Shown: positions 1 through 7,311 of the stretch, in pieces
How positions within the stretch are numbered: position 1 is the first letter of the stretch
Layout: each line of letters begins with the position of its first letter
From: Chryseosolibacter sp036402115
GTDB lineage: Bacteria > Bacteroidota > Bacteroidia > Cytophagales > Cyclobacteriaceae
Direction: 5' to 3'
Assembly: GCA_036402115.1 (NCBI GenBank)
Contig: DASWTM010000026.1
Coordinates: 1 to 64,000, forward strand
Length of the DNA: 64,000 bases
Notes under the pieces: model-generated
Database searches by the model: none
The model's input: only the letters and a program-made list of their open reading frames with translations
What the model was told of the DNA's origin: nothing
Program-made: the position numbers and the translations under genes

Positions 1-60
1 CTGGCCGGAAGCCAGGAATGAAACGGCCAGAAGAGAGGATAGGACTAACGGTCGCAGCAT
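1..60 (-). CDS. Secreted protein, N-terminal signal peptide only (cut by window edge)
   Basis: Reading the minus strand from an ATG at 60-58 gives an open frame of 20 codons to the window edge, beginning MLRPLVLSSLLAVSFLASGQ. This is a short basic start, a hydrophobic core and an Ala/Ser/Gly-Gln end, the usual shape of a Bacteroidota Sec signal peptide cleaved before Gln. The frame stays open at the edge, so the rest of the gene lies outside. It follows the thiolase gene on the same strand with a gap of about 67 bases. The function of the mature protein cannot be told. Confidence 0.6.
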   Translation of the reverse strand, partial: MLRPLVLSSLLAVSFLASGQ

Positions 61-127
61 AGGGTTTAAAATAAAACAGCCATGCAAATAACGCAAGGCT
101 GTTTCGATTGTTGTGATGTAAAGATAG

Positions 128-1306
128 TTAGATCTTTTCAAGAACCATAGCAGACGCTCCGCCACCACCGTTACAAATGCCGGCTACGCCAATTGTAGAG
201 TTATTTTGATTCAGCACATTCAATAGCGTTGTTACGATCCGGGCGCCAGAAGCTCCAAGTGGGTGACCAATGGCCACTGCACCACCATTGACATTCACAT
301 TAGACGGATCGATACCCAACTTCATGTTGTTGGCAATCGCTACCGCTGAAAAAGCTTCATTGATCTCGTAGTAGCCAACATCTTTTTTATCCACACCAGC
401 CATTTTCATCGCCTTTGGAATCGCGATGGAAGGCGTAGTGGTAAACCACATCGGATCCTGCGCTGCATCGGCAAAGCCTCTGATCTTCGCCAATGGTTTC
501 AACCCGAGCTGCTGTGCTTTTTCCTTGCTGACCAGTACAACTGCCGATGCTCCATCATTCAATGTTGATGCATTGGCGGCAGTCACCGTTCCGTCTTTGG
601 TAAAGACTGCTTTCAATGTCGGGATCTTATCAAAATTTACATTCTTGTATTCTTCGTCTTCGGCAAACTTCGTAACGACACCTTTGCGATCAGTGATTTC
701 AACCGGAACAACTTCATCTTTGAATTTTCCTGCTGTCCATGCGGCCGCAGAACGCTTGTACGAATTGATGGCATACTCATCCTGCGCCTGGCGGCTGATG
801 TTCATCTCTTTCGCGGTGTTGTCAGCGCAAACGCCCATAGCGCAGTGGTTGTATACATCGGTGAGGCCATCAAACTGCAAGCCGTCAATCAACTCGCCAT
901 TACCAAATTTGTATCCGCTGCGGGCTTTCATGAGGTAGTAGGGGACATTGCTCATGCTCTCCGTACCACCTGCTACCACCACATCATTCTGTCCCAGCAT
1001 GATGGATTGGGCACCCAGCATGATTGCTTTCATTCCTGAAGCACAAACTTTATTGACGATGGTACACGGAATCTCAAATCCCAGTCCTGCCGCAGCTGCG
1101 ATCTGGGTAGCCGGAGCCTGACCAACTCCTGCCGAAAGAACATTGCCGATAAAAACTTCCTGAACGGACTTCGGATCCACGTTCGCTCTTTCGAGAGCAC
1201 CCTTTACTGCAACGGCTCCCAGCTGAACAGCTGAAAGCGATGCCAGACTTCCGCCAAAGCTCCCAATCGGAGTTCTGACCGCAGAAACAATATATACTTC
1301 TTTCAT
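128..1306 (-). CDS. Acetyl-CoA C-acyltransferase (thiolase)
   Basis: This is a thiolase of 392 residues, the normal family length. It condenses or cleaves acyl-CoA thioesters in the cytoplasm. The nucleophile is Cys88 in NKVCASGMKA. The His of GGAVAIGHPLGASGAR and the second Cys in CNGGGGASAM near the C terminus complete the active site. The open frame extends 34 codons further upstream, but the conserved thiolase start MKEVYIVSAVRTPIG fixes the ATG at 1306-1304. A promoter-like sequence lies just upstream. Whether it is a biosynthetic acetoacetyl-CoA thiolase or a degradative 3-ketoacyl-CoA thiolase is not decided by the sequence. The length and the absence of a neighbouring fadB favour the acetyl-CoA acetyltransferase type. 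Confidence 0.93.
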   Translation of the reverse strand: MKEVYIVSAVRTPIGSFGGSLASLSAVQLGAVAVKGALERANVDPKSVQEVFIGNVLSAGVGQAPATQIAAAAGLGFEIPCTIVNKVCASGMKAIMLGAQSIMLGQNDVVVAGGTESMSNVPYYLMKARSGYKFGNGELIDGLQFDGLTDVYNHCAMGVCADNTAKEMNISRQAQDEYAINSYKRSAAAWTAGKFKDEVVPVEITDRKGVVTKFAEDEEYKNVNFDKIPTLKAVFTKDGTVTAANASTLNDGASAVVLVSKEKAQQLGLKPLAKIRGFADAAQDPMWFTTTPSIAIPKAMKMAGVDKKDVGYYEINEAFSAVAIANNMKLGIDPSNVNVNGGAVAIGHPLGASGARIVTTLLNVLNQNNSTIGVAGICNGGGGASAMVLEKI

Positions 1307-1335
1307 TTTTTTGATTTCAAACGATTTAACGGGGG

Positions 1336-1366
1336 CAAAAATAGGGAAAAAGCTGCGAGCTGCAAG
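1336..1366 (-). promoter_or_regulatory. Candidate Bacteroidota-type promoter of the thiolase gene
   Basis: On the minus strand a -7 element TATTTTTG (1343-1336) matches TAnnTTTG exactly. A -33-like CTTG (1366-1363) lies 19 bases upstream, the usual spacing for the primary sigma factor of this phylum. Transcription would start about 20-25 bases before the ATG at 1306. Confidence 0.5.
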
Positions 1367-1439
1367 CTTCGAGCGCGTTCGGTGTGCGTGCAACTCTTGA
1401 CAGGTCATTTGCTTCCAGCAAGAGACTCGAGGCTTTCCC

Positions 1440-2015
1440 TTACCAGTCTGGCTTATTCCTGTCCTTCGACTTAGTCGCCTTGCGCTTATTTTGTTGCAGG
1501 TACTGCTTTTCCTGGTTTTTCATCGCTTCGAGGATCATGCGTGCCTTTTCTTCGCTGATCTTCATCTGCTCTAACTTTTCCTTGTCGAGATTGTCCTTGT
1601 TCTCTTTCTTCTCGTCTTTCTTTTCTTCGTCAGACTCCTGAGGCTTTTTCTTTTCGTCCTCTTTCTTCTCTTTATTTTCTTTTTCCTTCTGCTGTTTTTC
1701 CTGCTCTTGCTTTTCCTTCTGCTCTTTCTCTTGTTGTTCCTTCTGCTCTTGTTCCTTTTGTTGCTGCTCTTTCTGCTCCTGTTCCTTCTTCTGCTGCTCT
1801 TCCTGTTTCTTCTTTTGTTCTTCCTTTATTTTTTCGCGCAGCGCCTTCAGCTTTTGATCATTTGGGTATCTGCGGATGGCATTGTCAAGCGTAGCCACAG
1901 CTTCTTTATCCTTTTCGTGAATGTACTGGTTGGACGCAAGATGAAATTCCTGCTCCTGAGCAAACGCCATCATCGGGAGTGAGAGCGCGAGTATAAATAA
2001 TAGTTTCTTTAGCAT
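1440..2015 (-). CDS. Exported Lys/Glu/Gln-rich low-complexity protein of the VWA/TPR cluster
   Basis: A 191-residue protein starting MLKKLLFILALSLPMMAFAQ, a clear signal peptide. A short TPR-like stretch follows (about residues 20-60), then roughly 90 residues made almost only of Lys, Gln and Glu, which should form a long charged helix or coiled coil. The C terminus is basic. A TTG at 2027 would add four codons, but the ATG at 2015 gives the better signal peptide. It is the last of three tightly packed minus-strand genes (VWA, TPR, this one), 4 bases from the TPR gene. It probably works in the envelope with the other two. No enzymatic motif is visible. Confidence 0.75.
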   Translation of the reverse strand: MLKKLLFILALSLPMMAFAQEQEFHLASNQYIHEKDKEAVATLDNAIRRYPNDQKLKALREKIKEEQKKKQEEQQKKEQEQKEQQQKEQEQKEQQEKEQKEKQEQEKQQKEKENKEKKEDEKKKPQESDEEKKDEKKENKDNLDKEKLEQMKISEEKARMILEAMKNQEKQYLQQNKRKATKSKDRNKPDW

Positions 2016-2019
2016 GATG

Positions 2020-2673
2020 TTAGTCAATCGTGTCTACCACTTTAATCCTGTCGATAAACTGCTGATAGCTGGAAACCGTTTCGTCTTTCTTGAGTCCATC
2101 GGCCATCAGGTTATACGCTTCCGTGTACTTACGCTGTGCCACCAGTCTATCGGCTTGTTCCTTCAACTTCTTGGCGAATTCGGAAGGTTCCTGCTTTTTA
2201 TTTTTATCGTTCTTATCCTGATTTTTCTTTTCTTCCTCTTTCTTCTTGGCATCCAGCTTTTTCTTCAGCATCTCATAGTTGTACCGCGCTTCCTGGTTCG
2301 TAGGATCAGCTTTGATGGCTTGCTTAAAAAGACTTAGCGCTTGTTCTGATTTTTTATTTTGATTGGCGATGAGGCCGAGCTGAAGATCAGCTTTTGAAGC
2401 AATTTCATTCTTCGAGCTTTGAGCCAGCGCCTGGTAATCAGATTGCGCCCGTGCAGTATCTTTCTGGAGGTAGAACGCATGTGCACGGTTTAACAACACT
2501 TCGTCCTCCTGAACACCTAAGGAGTCGATCAGGTAGGTGTAGATGGATGCTGCTTCCTGGTAGTTCCCGGATTGAAAGGCATCTTTCGCTTTCGCTTTTG
2601 CGCGATTGATCTTGCTGATCTTAATGGGATCTGTTACCAAAAACGCCAACGTTAGTAATAAAGCATATTTCAT
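2020..2673 (-). CDS. Tetratricopeptide-repeat protein, BatC-like
   Basis: A 217-residue protein with a hydrophobic N terminus (MKYALLLTLAFLV) followed by tetratricopeptide-type helices. Examples are the units around AFQSGNYQEAASIYTYL and SEQALSLFKQAIKADPTNQE, then a Lys/Asp/Asn-rich linker and a final TPR-like segment at AQRKYTEAYNLM. Its ATG overlaps the stop of the VWA gene as ATGA, so the two are translationally coupled. In the Bacteroides aerotolerance (Bat) cluster a VWA protein is followed by a TPR protein in the same way. That gives the BatC-like name, though the moxR, DUF58 and batD/E genes are not in view. It is likely a periplasmic or membrane-attached scaffold. Confidence 0.8.
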   Translation of the reverse strand: MKYALLLTLAFLVTDPIKISKINRAKAKAKDAFQSGNYQEAASIYTYLIDSLGVQEDEVLLNRAHAFYLQKDTARAQSDYQALAQSSKNEIASKADLQLGLIANQNKKSEQALSLFKQAIKADPTNQEARYNYEMLKKKLDAKKKEEEKKNQDKNDKNKKQEPSEFAKKLKEQADRLVAQRKYTEAYNLMADGLKKDETVSSYQQFIDRIKVVDTID

Positions 2674-3659
2674 ATCCTAACCGTTCGGATGTTGAGCAAA
2701 ATATCTACCAGTAAAAGGAACGCAGCGATAGCAAGGAAATAGAAATACTTATTTGCTGTGACATCAACATAGCGCGCATCCCGCAATTCCCCCTCAATTT
2801 TACCGATCGTATTAATTAACCGAGAAACATCATTTCTGGTTTCATTGATCTCAAAATACTGTCCGCCTGTCTTGCTGGCAAGCGATCGCAGTGAGCTCGA
2901 ATTAAGTTTCGTCAGTACTGCCTTTCCATCGCGATCCTTCTTAACGCCATTCCCAGCATAAATATTTCCCCCGCGTTCTGTGCCAACACCGAGGGTAAAA
3001 AGTTTAATGTCCTTGTTTTCCACTTCGCGGGCGATTTCATTCGTCTCTTCACCGAAATCTTCCCCATCACTGATCAGGATAATGACTCTGGATTTGGCCT
3101 GACCATTCGCTTCACTTTCATCTTCGAGTTTGCTCAGCGCCATGCGAAGGGGAGGACCGAAATCTGTTCCCGCGACCGGCACAAGGCCGGTATTCATGGT
3201 CTCAATAAAAAGATTCAGGGCATTCTGATCGTAGGTCAATGGACACTGCATAAAAGCTTCCGATCCAAAAATAATAACCCCGATACGATCGGAGTTGAAC
3301 GCTGACACCAGCTTCTTCATCTCATGTTTGATTTTCTCCAAACGGGTCGGCTGAATGTCAAAGGCATCCATTGACTTCGAAAGGTCAACGCAGATCATAA
3401 TATCCTTTCCAATTGACTTGACTTCTTTTTTAGATCCGCCAAACGATGGACCGAGCAGCGCGATGATAAAAAGGGAAAAGTATGCAGTTCGCAAAAGCAC
3501 TTTAATAAAAACCGATCTAAAGGGCGTGTTCAGTCGCTTCGCGATATTGATGACGCGAGCGATGTAAAGTCCATAGAACACGACAAAGGCGGCTATGAAA
3601 ATGATTTCCGTAATTCCGAAACTCCTGTACCAGCTCACGTTTAAAAGTTTGACCTGCAA
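2670..3659 (-). CDS. VWA-domain membrane protein, BatA/BatB-like
   Basis: A 329-residue protein with two N-terminal membrane segments (about 11-32 and 52-68), a von Willebrand factor A domain and a C-terminal membrane helix (YFYFLAIAAFLLLVDILL). The metal-ion-dependent adhesion site is present as DLSKS in MICVDLSKSMDAFD, with the later Asp motif ISDGEDFGEE. This is the BatA/BatB architecture. The VWA domain faces one side of the inner membrane and probably binds a partner through the metal. It heads a three-gene coupled set with the TPR gene and the charged-repeat gene. The set was named for aerotolerance in Bacteroides, but its exact role is unsettled. Confidence 0.85.
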   Translation of the reverse strand: MQVKLLNVSWYRSFGITEIIFIAAFVVFYGLYIARVINIAKRLNTPFRSVFIKVLLRTAYFSLFIIALLGPSFGGSKKEVKSIGKDIMICVDLSKSMDAFDIQPTRLEKIKHEMKKLVSAFNSDRIGVIIFGSEAFMQCPLTYDQNALNLFIETMNTGLVPVAGTDFGPPLRMALSKLEDESEANGQAKSRVIILISDGEDFGEETNEIAREVENKDIKLFTLGVGTERGGNIYAGNGVKKDRDGKAVLTKLNSSSLRSLASKTGGQYFEINETRNDVSRLINTIGKIEGELRDARYVDVTANKYFYFLAIAAFLLLVDILLNIRTVRI

Positions 3660-3791
3660 TTAACGTATCCAGGCGGGGATGTGCAATACCGCTTGTAAAG
3701 TCAAATGACGCGATTTGCCAATCGTTTCTCGTACCGCAGACCTTGAAGCTGGTTGTTGTATCGAATCCATAGGGACGACAGCATCAAACCG

Positions 3792-5654
3792 TTATTTTTC
3801 GCCAATGACCAGGCGTTTAGTAACGGTCGTCTTACCGTCCGAGATCGTCACCAAATAAATTCCTTTCCTAAGATTAAGATCGTCAAGCTGATACGTGTGG
3901 CCTGCTGCTAGTGAATTTTCAAATTTGATGGAACCCATAGTATCGACAATACGAATGATATAAGCTGAGGCAAGCCCATGCAGCGCTATGTTGACGTTGG
4001 CTGAGTTGGTAGGGTTGGGGTAAACCGAAATGGACGTAACAGGATCATTGCCGATGTTGGTCACCGTTTCACCATCGTCAATCTCATCATCATCATTGCC
4101 GGTCAGGTCTGGATCCTCAACGCCCCCTGGCGTCCCAGGCTCTTCACTTCCTCCAGGCTCTTCCGCTGGCGGCTCTTCTGCTGGTGGAGATGAAGGCGGT
4201 GGCTCTTCACCTGGAGGTTGTGCGACAGGCGGCTCCTCAACTGGAGGTTCTTGCACCGGAGGTTCTTCGGCAGGAGGCTCCTCGGTTGGAGGCTCTTCGA
4301 CTGGAGGTTCTTCTACGGGAGGCTCTTCAACCGGAGGCTCTTCCAGGGGAGGCGTTGTACCAATTGATGTGATCGCAATGGGCTGCGACCACGCGTTCCA
4401 GTCGGTCTCAGCCGGTGAGGGCTTCCGACTAAAGCGTGCCCGATAAGTGCCGGGGCTCGTCACTGTTAGCCGGTGCGTTGTTTGGCCGGCAACCACGGCT
4501 CCATCCTTCTGCCATTGATATGCGAAAAAGCCTTCGGGCAAAACTAGCTTTGGAAATGTCCCCTTACTATGGTCGATTTGGGTAACACCGTGCAACGCAT
4601 GAATATTATTTTTGCGTTTGCTTAGGATCCAGGAAAAGAAATTGGCTTCACCGTACGCGCGCCCCCAAACACGATGCTCCAGGTCAGCGTAAACAGTATA
4701 TTGAATGGATGCTCCTGCGGCCTTAAACTTGTTTACTGTCTGTTGAGTAAGTTCGGGTGTTGGATCAATGTCCTTTCCACCCTGGAACGTCCACAGTGGA
4801 ATGTGGGCCACTTTGTCTTGCTGATTGTGCTTGAAAATATTTCCAGCCTCAGACACCGCAGACATGGGAAGTGCACAAGCAAACAACCACGGAGCTCGTT
4901 TGATAGCTTCGTACGTTGCATATCCTCCGATCGACAGCCCATGAATGTAGATGCGATCCGGATTGATGTTATACTTCTCTGCGTGAAGTAGCACTACTCG
5001 AATGGCATCTTCCACAGTGAGCGAATCCCATACATTGAGGATCTGCGGCATAAGTACGAAGCCGGGAAAAGCACGCGCGGGCATAGAAGGATCATTCGGC
5101 AAACGAGTCCCGGCAAGATTCCTTGCTACGAGATGCTCCTTTGCACTTTGTGTGAGATGGTAATCGTTGTTGAGTAAACGGTGATCCGGGTTTGTTGGAG
5201 CAGGAGGGACGTTCGTATTTGGGTTATAGTTCCAGTCCGCGTGATAACAGTTCTTGTAGTAACAATTGCCGCGCTCTACCGCACCGTGCATGATCAAAAT
5301 CAGTGGATAGCCGTCTGCATAATCGGGATCATAATTGGCTGGCTTGAGCAGCCGATAGTTCATGACAAACTCATCTGCGGCTCCGTTCTTTCTTCGCATG
5401 TGTCCTTCGCCATAGGGACTTGAATCCCATGAAGTCACATCTGCAAAGGTGTTGGTTCGTACACCGGGTGAGCTTTCGCGGAAACTGAAGGTAATGTTCT
5501 CCTGGAGGTAATAATAGTTCGTAGCTGAAATTTTCGTTCGCAGGTCCAACGTCCCGAATGGGAGCGAGGTGTTGTATAAATATTCCGGCTTTACCTGCGG
5601 ATAAGCGAAGGTTAACGAGATGAACGCAACGAGGAAACACCAGACACGAACCAT
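3792..5654 (-). CDS. T9SS-exported alpha/beta-hydrolase (esterase-like) with Pro-Glu repeat linker
   Basis: A 620-residue secreted protein. Residues 1-20 are a signal peptide. Residues about 100-335 form an alpha/beta-hydrolase resembling feruloyl-esterase and PHB-depolymerase-type enzymes: HG at 123-124, nucleophile Ser241 in HGLSIGG, a likely acid near Asp295 (GGKDIDP) and His327 (DLEHRVWG). Residues about 375-410 resemble an Ig-like segment. Residues about 436-500 are a run of EEPP-type repeats serving as a stalk. The last 80 residues (SVYPNPTNS to KRLVIGEK) are a type A T9SS sorting domain. It is therefore probably exported across the outer membrane by type IX secretion and attached at the surface or released. 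The substrate is unknown; polysaccharide esters are a reasonable guess. Confidence 0.85.
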   Translation of the reverse strand: MVRVWCFLVAFISLTFAYPQVKPEYLYNTSLPFGTLDLRTKISATNYYYLQENITFSFRESSPGVRTNTFADVTSWDSSPYGEGHMRRKNGAADEFVMNYRLLKPANYDPDYADGYPLILIMHGAVERGNCYYKNCYHADWNYNPNTNVPPAPTNPDHRLLNNDYHLTQSAKEHLVARNLAGTRLPNDPSMPARAFPGFVLMPQILNVWDSLTVEDAIRVVLLHAEKYNINPDRIYIHGLSIGGYATYEAIKRAPWLFACALPMSAVSEAGNIFKHNQQDKVAHIPLWTFQGGKDIDPTPELTQQTVNKFKAAGASIQYTVYADLEHRVWGRAYGEANFFSWILSKRKNNIHALHGVTQIDHSKGTFPKLVLPEGFFAYQWQKDGAVVAGQTTHRLTVTSPGTYRARFSRKPSPAETDWNAWSQPIAITSIGTTPPLEEPPVEEPPVEEPPVEEPPTEEPPAEEPPVQEPPVEEPPVAQPPGEEPPPSSPPAEEPPAEEPGGSEEPGTPGGVEDPDLTGNDDDEIDDGETVTNIGNDPVTSISVYPNPTNSANVNIALHGLASAYIIRIVDTMGSIKFENSLAAGHTYQLDDLNLRKGIYLVTISDGKTTVTKRLVIGEK

Positions 5655-5725
5655 ACAGCAGCTTGTCCTCTCTACAATCGTTTGAGGTTACGGTGGTGGT
5701 AAAAAAGTAATACCGTTGTTGTGAA

Positions 5726-6223
5726 TTACTCTAACGACAGGCGCATGACAAAGTCATTCATCCAATATGGTCCGACCGGAACATCTTCTTCCTTAACTTT
5801 CACAAACCCAATTTTTTCATAAAATCGGATTGCAGGGTTGTGTCGATTGACGTTCAGATCGATCGCCTTTGCATTCAGGTTAATGGCCCTGATTTTAACT
5901 TCGTTGATTAGCAACTTACCGTATCCCTTTCCATGGTTTTCAGGCAGCACGTATAACTTGTGAAGTTTACAGACAGAGTTGTCTTCCGGGCGCAGCGCGT
6001 ATGCAGCAAAGCCCTGTGGTCCGTTTTTATCGTGAAGAATGATGAAGGTCTGGGCACCTGTTTTAATTAATCGCTCCAGTTCTTTTTCTCCATAAATTGT
6101 ATCCAGCATGTATCGAATCTGCTCGACACTAATGATCGAACTGTACGTGGGCCACCATGTTTCTTCCGCAAGAGTTCTGATAGTCGGAATGTCTTTTGGC
6201 GTAGCGTGTAGAATTGTTGCCAT
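5726..6223 (-). CDS. GNAT-family N-acetyltransferase
   Basis: A 165-residue protein of normal GNAT length. The acetyl-CoA-binding segment LYVLPENHGKGYGKLL contains the (Q/R)xxGxG/A-type pyrophosphate loop as HGKGYG. The downstream NPAIRFYEKIGFVK is the typical final helix and strand of the fold. The family moves an acetyl group from acetyl-CoA to an amine. Neither the acceptor nor a pathway is indicated: the gene stands alone on the minus strand, with an exported esterase on one side and the tRNA genes on the other. The N terminus MATILHATPKDIPTIRTLAEETW is in register with the family. Confidence 0.88.
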   Translation of the reverse strand: MATILHATPKDIPTIRTLAEETWWPTYSSIISVEQIRYMLDTIYGEKELERLIKTGAQTFIILHDKNGPQGFAAYALRPEDNSVCKLHKLYVLPENHGKGYGKLLINEVKIRAINLNAKAIDLNVNRHNPAIRFYEKIGFVKVKEEDVPVGPYWMNDFVMRLSLE

Positions 6224-6274
6224 GGCTAAAATTAGAATTTAAACCGTTTCATTAGGCAGATTGTTTCCAACCTT

Positions 6275-6323
6275 TATATTTGCACTTCCTTTTTAGGAAA
6301 AGGCCGAATTCAGCGTATTTTTG
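6275..6323 (+). promoter_or_regulatory. Two TAnnTTTG boxes upstream of the tRNA cluster
   Basis: Two exact -7 boxes occur in the stretch before the tRNA genes, TATATTTG at 6275-6282 and TATTTTTG at 6316-6323. Neither has a clean TTTG 19-21 bases upstream, so this is a motif-level call. They point toward the structured element at 6377-6450 and the tRNA genes and are the best candidates for their promoter. The rest of 6224-6376 holds only short palindromes, for example a 12-base one at 6331-6342. Confidence 0.35.
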
Positions 6324-6376
6324 CAGTTCACCTTTTAAAAGGCATCAATACTTTAAAGATTTTGCCCGGAAGGTAG

Positions 6377-6450
6377 TCAGAGCCAACCATCCGCAAGTTG
6401 GCGGATAAACTGTCGTACGATAGCCCTCGTGGTCAGTTTTGAGGCTCTGA
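6377..6450 (+). other. Compact multi-stem element upstream of tRNA-Ser (possible small RNA or tRNA remnant)
   Basis: An 8-base closing stem, TCAGAGCC (6377-6384) with GGCTCTGA (6443-6450), encloses two further hairpins. One is ATCCGC/GCGGAT with a 6-base loop. The other is AAACTG/CAGTTT with ACGA/TCGT inside it. The total of about 74 bases gives a three-way-junction fold of tRNA size. A 14-base stretch, TAAACTGTCGTACG at 6406-6419, recurs in the anticodon-to-variable-arm part of tRNA-Ser at 6503-6516. It has no proper anticodon or T-loop, so it is not a working tRNA. It may be a leader, a small RNA or a decayed tRNA-Ser copy. Confidence 0.35.
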
Positions 6451-6466
6451 AAGAAATTAAAATATT

Positions 6467-6555
6467 GGAGAGGTGGGTGAGAGGCTTAAACCAGCAGTTT
6501 GCTAAACTGTCGTACGCCTTAAAACGTACCGGGGGTTCGAATCCCCCCTTCTCCG
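6467..6555 (+). tRNA. tRNA-Ser (anticodon GCU)
   Basis: An 89-base class II tRNA. The acceptor GGAGAGG pairs with CTTCTCC. The anticodon arm GCAGT-TTGCTAA-ACTGT places GCT at 6501-6503. A long variable arm with stem GTACG/CGTAC marks serine tRNAs, and the T-loop is GGGGGTTCGAATCCCCC. Full 3' CCA is not encoded. It decodes AGC/AGU codons and is followed 11 bases later by tRNA-Arg, probably in one transcript. Confidence 0.95.
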
Positions 6556-6566
6556 CAAAGTATTGA

Positions 6567-6640
6567 GGTCCGATAGCTCAACTGGATAGAGCATCAGCCT
6601 TCTAAGCTGACGGTTCGGGGTTCGAGTCCCTGTCGGATCA
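6567..6640 (+). tRNA. tRNA-Arg (anticodon UCU)
   Basis: A 74-base tRNA with acceptor GGTCCGA/TCGGATC and D-arm AGCTCAACTGGATAGAGC. The anticodon arm TCAGC-CTTCTAA-GCTGA places TCT at 6601-6603, and the T-arm is CGGGGTTCGAGTCCCTG. The discriminator is A. It reads AGA/AGG codons. Confidence 0.95.
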
Positions 6641-6750
6641 CAAAAAATTAAAAAGCGAGCATTAAAGTTTTGTTTCTTGCAATCTTTTAATAGTTTCGCG
6701 TCCCTTTTGGGAATGTTCTGCAGTAATGCGGGAGATATGGAAAAATAGTT

Positions 6751-6810
6751 CGGGGTGTAGCACATCCCGATAGCTATCGGGACGGTAGTGTATCAGACAC
6801 GATCGTCTTA
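6751..6810 (+). pseudogene. Truncated tRNA-Pro 5' copy split by a palindrome
   Basis: CGGGGTGTAGCAC at 6751-6763 is identical to the first 13 bases of the intact tRNA-Pro 77 bases downstream, and CGGTAGTGTA resumes the D-arm at 6783-6792. Between them sits a perfect 18-base palindrome, TCCCGATAGCTATCGGGA (6765-6782). No anticodon arm or T-arm of tRNA-Pro follows. It is a broken 5' fragment, not a functional gene. Confidence 0.7.
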
Positions 6811-6827
6811 AAAAATGAAAAATTGTT

Positions 6828-6901
6828 CGGGGTGTAGCACAGTCCGGTAGTGTACCTGGTTTGGGACCAGGGGGTCCCAGGTTCGAATCCTGGCGCCCCG
6901 A
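6828..6901 (+). tRNA. tRNA-Pro (anticodon UGG)
   Basis: A 74-base tRNA with acceptor CGGGGTG/CGCCCCG. The anticodon arm CCTGG-TTTGGGA-CCAGG places TGG at 6862-6864. The T-arm is CCAGG-TTCGAAT-CCTGG, with discriminator A. It is intact and is the only complete tRNA-Pro here. It is followed at once by a strong terminator. Confidence 0.95.
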
Positions 6902-6906
6902 CTAAC

Positions 6907-6934
6907 AAAGCCTCATCGCGAGATGGGGCTTTTT
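6907..6934 (+). terminator. Rho-independent terminator after tRNA-Pro (copy A)
   Basis: AAAGCCTCATC pairs with GATGGGGCTTT around a GCGA loop (11 bp, one G-T) and runs into TTTTT. It ends the tRNA-Ser/Arg/Pro transcript. The same hairpin, with the 25 bases before it, is repeated at 7284-7311. Confidence 0.85.
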
Positions 6935-6969
6935 CATTTCACTCAAGTCATCAAAGATGCATTGACTTG

Positions 6970-7226
6970 ATGTTTTTCGTTTACATAATCTATAGTGAAA
7001 AGTTGAAGAAGTACTACGTTGGTAGTACTAATGACTTAGATGACCGAATCCATCGCCACAACTCTGGCGGGAGTACCTTCACGCGCACGGGCAGTCCGTG
7101 GATGCTTACACAACCTTCGAACACTCCAATCGGGCACAAGCAGTTCGGCTAGAGCACAAGATAAAGAAACGTGGAATAGCTAGATAGCTCCAAGACATCC
7201 ATTTTAAACGACTTGAAGGACGGTAG
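6970..7226 (+). pseudogene. Decayed GIY-YIG nuclease gene (frameshift and nonsense)
   Basis: From the ATG at 6970 the frame reads MFFVYIIYSEKLKKYYVGST, the GIY-YIG signature (VYII plus YYVG), with a later Arg/His-rich segment and NSGGSTFTRTGSPW. This is the start of the short (about 80-90 residue) UvrC-like GIY-YIG family. The expected C-terminal part, TFEHSNRAQAVRLEHKIKKR, follows in the next frame from about 7110, consistent with one lost base near 7101-7115. A TAG at 7185 then stands where the family has a residue, and LQDIHFKRLEGR continues after it to 7226. So there are at least two lesions. The gene lies exactly between two copies of tRNA-Pro 3' sequence plus terminator. Confidence 0.8.
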
Positions 7227-7279
7227 TGTATCCCGCTGCGGGCGGGAGGGTTCCAGATTCGAATCCTGGCGCCCCGACT
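7220..7279 (+). pseudogene. Degenerate tRNA-Pro 3' copy
   Basis: CGGTAGTGTA matches the tRNA-Pro D-arm, and the T-arm plus acceptor (7258-7279) matches 6882-6901 and continues into the duplicated terminator. The anticodon arm is replaced by a GC-rich inverted repeat, TCCCGC-TGCGG-GCGGGA (7231-7247), and the acceptor 5' strand is absent. It cannot be a working tRNA. Its junction with the GIY-YIG remnant marks the right edge of a duplication. Confidence 0.7.
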
Positions 7280-7283
7280 AAAC

Positions 7284-7311
7284 AAAGCCTCATCGCGAGA
7301 TGGGGCTTTTT
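7284..7311 (+). terminator. Duplicate Rho-independent terminator (copy B)
   Basis: The same AAAGCC...GGGGCTTTTT hairpin as at 6907-6934, again with a GCGA loop. The whole repeat unit is 6882-6940 versus 7258-7317, differing by one inserted A just before the hairpin. Confidence 0.8.

Noticed and set aside
1707..1982. Poly-Leu/Phe plus-strand frame of 91 codons
   Set aside because: It is the complement of the Lys/Gln/Glu tract; no membrane gene is supported.
4030..4446. Gly/Ser-rich plus-strand frame of 138 codons
   Set aside because: It is the complement of the Pro-Glu repeat stalk in the secreted esterase-like gene.
6377..6450. Extra tRNA or signal-recognition-particle RNA
   Set aside because: A CCGGAAGG tetraloop-like string and a closing stem are present, but there is no anticodon arm or T-loop and the SRP core bases do not match.
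6502..6765. Minus-strand open frame of 87 codons across the tRNA-Ser and tRNA-Arg genes
   Set aside because: It lies on the complement of two good tRNA genes; its protein-like string is the well-known artefact of reading tRNA sequence.
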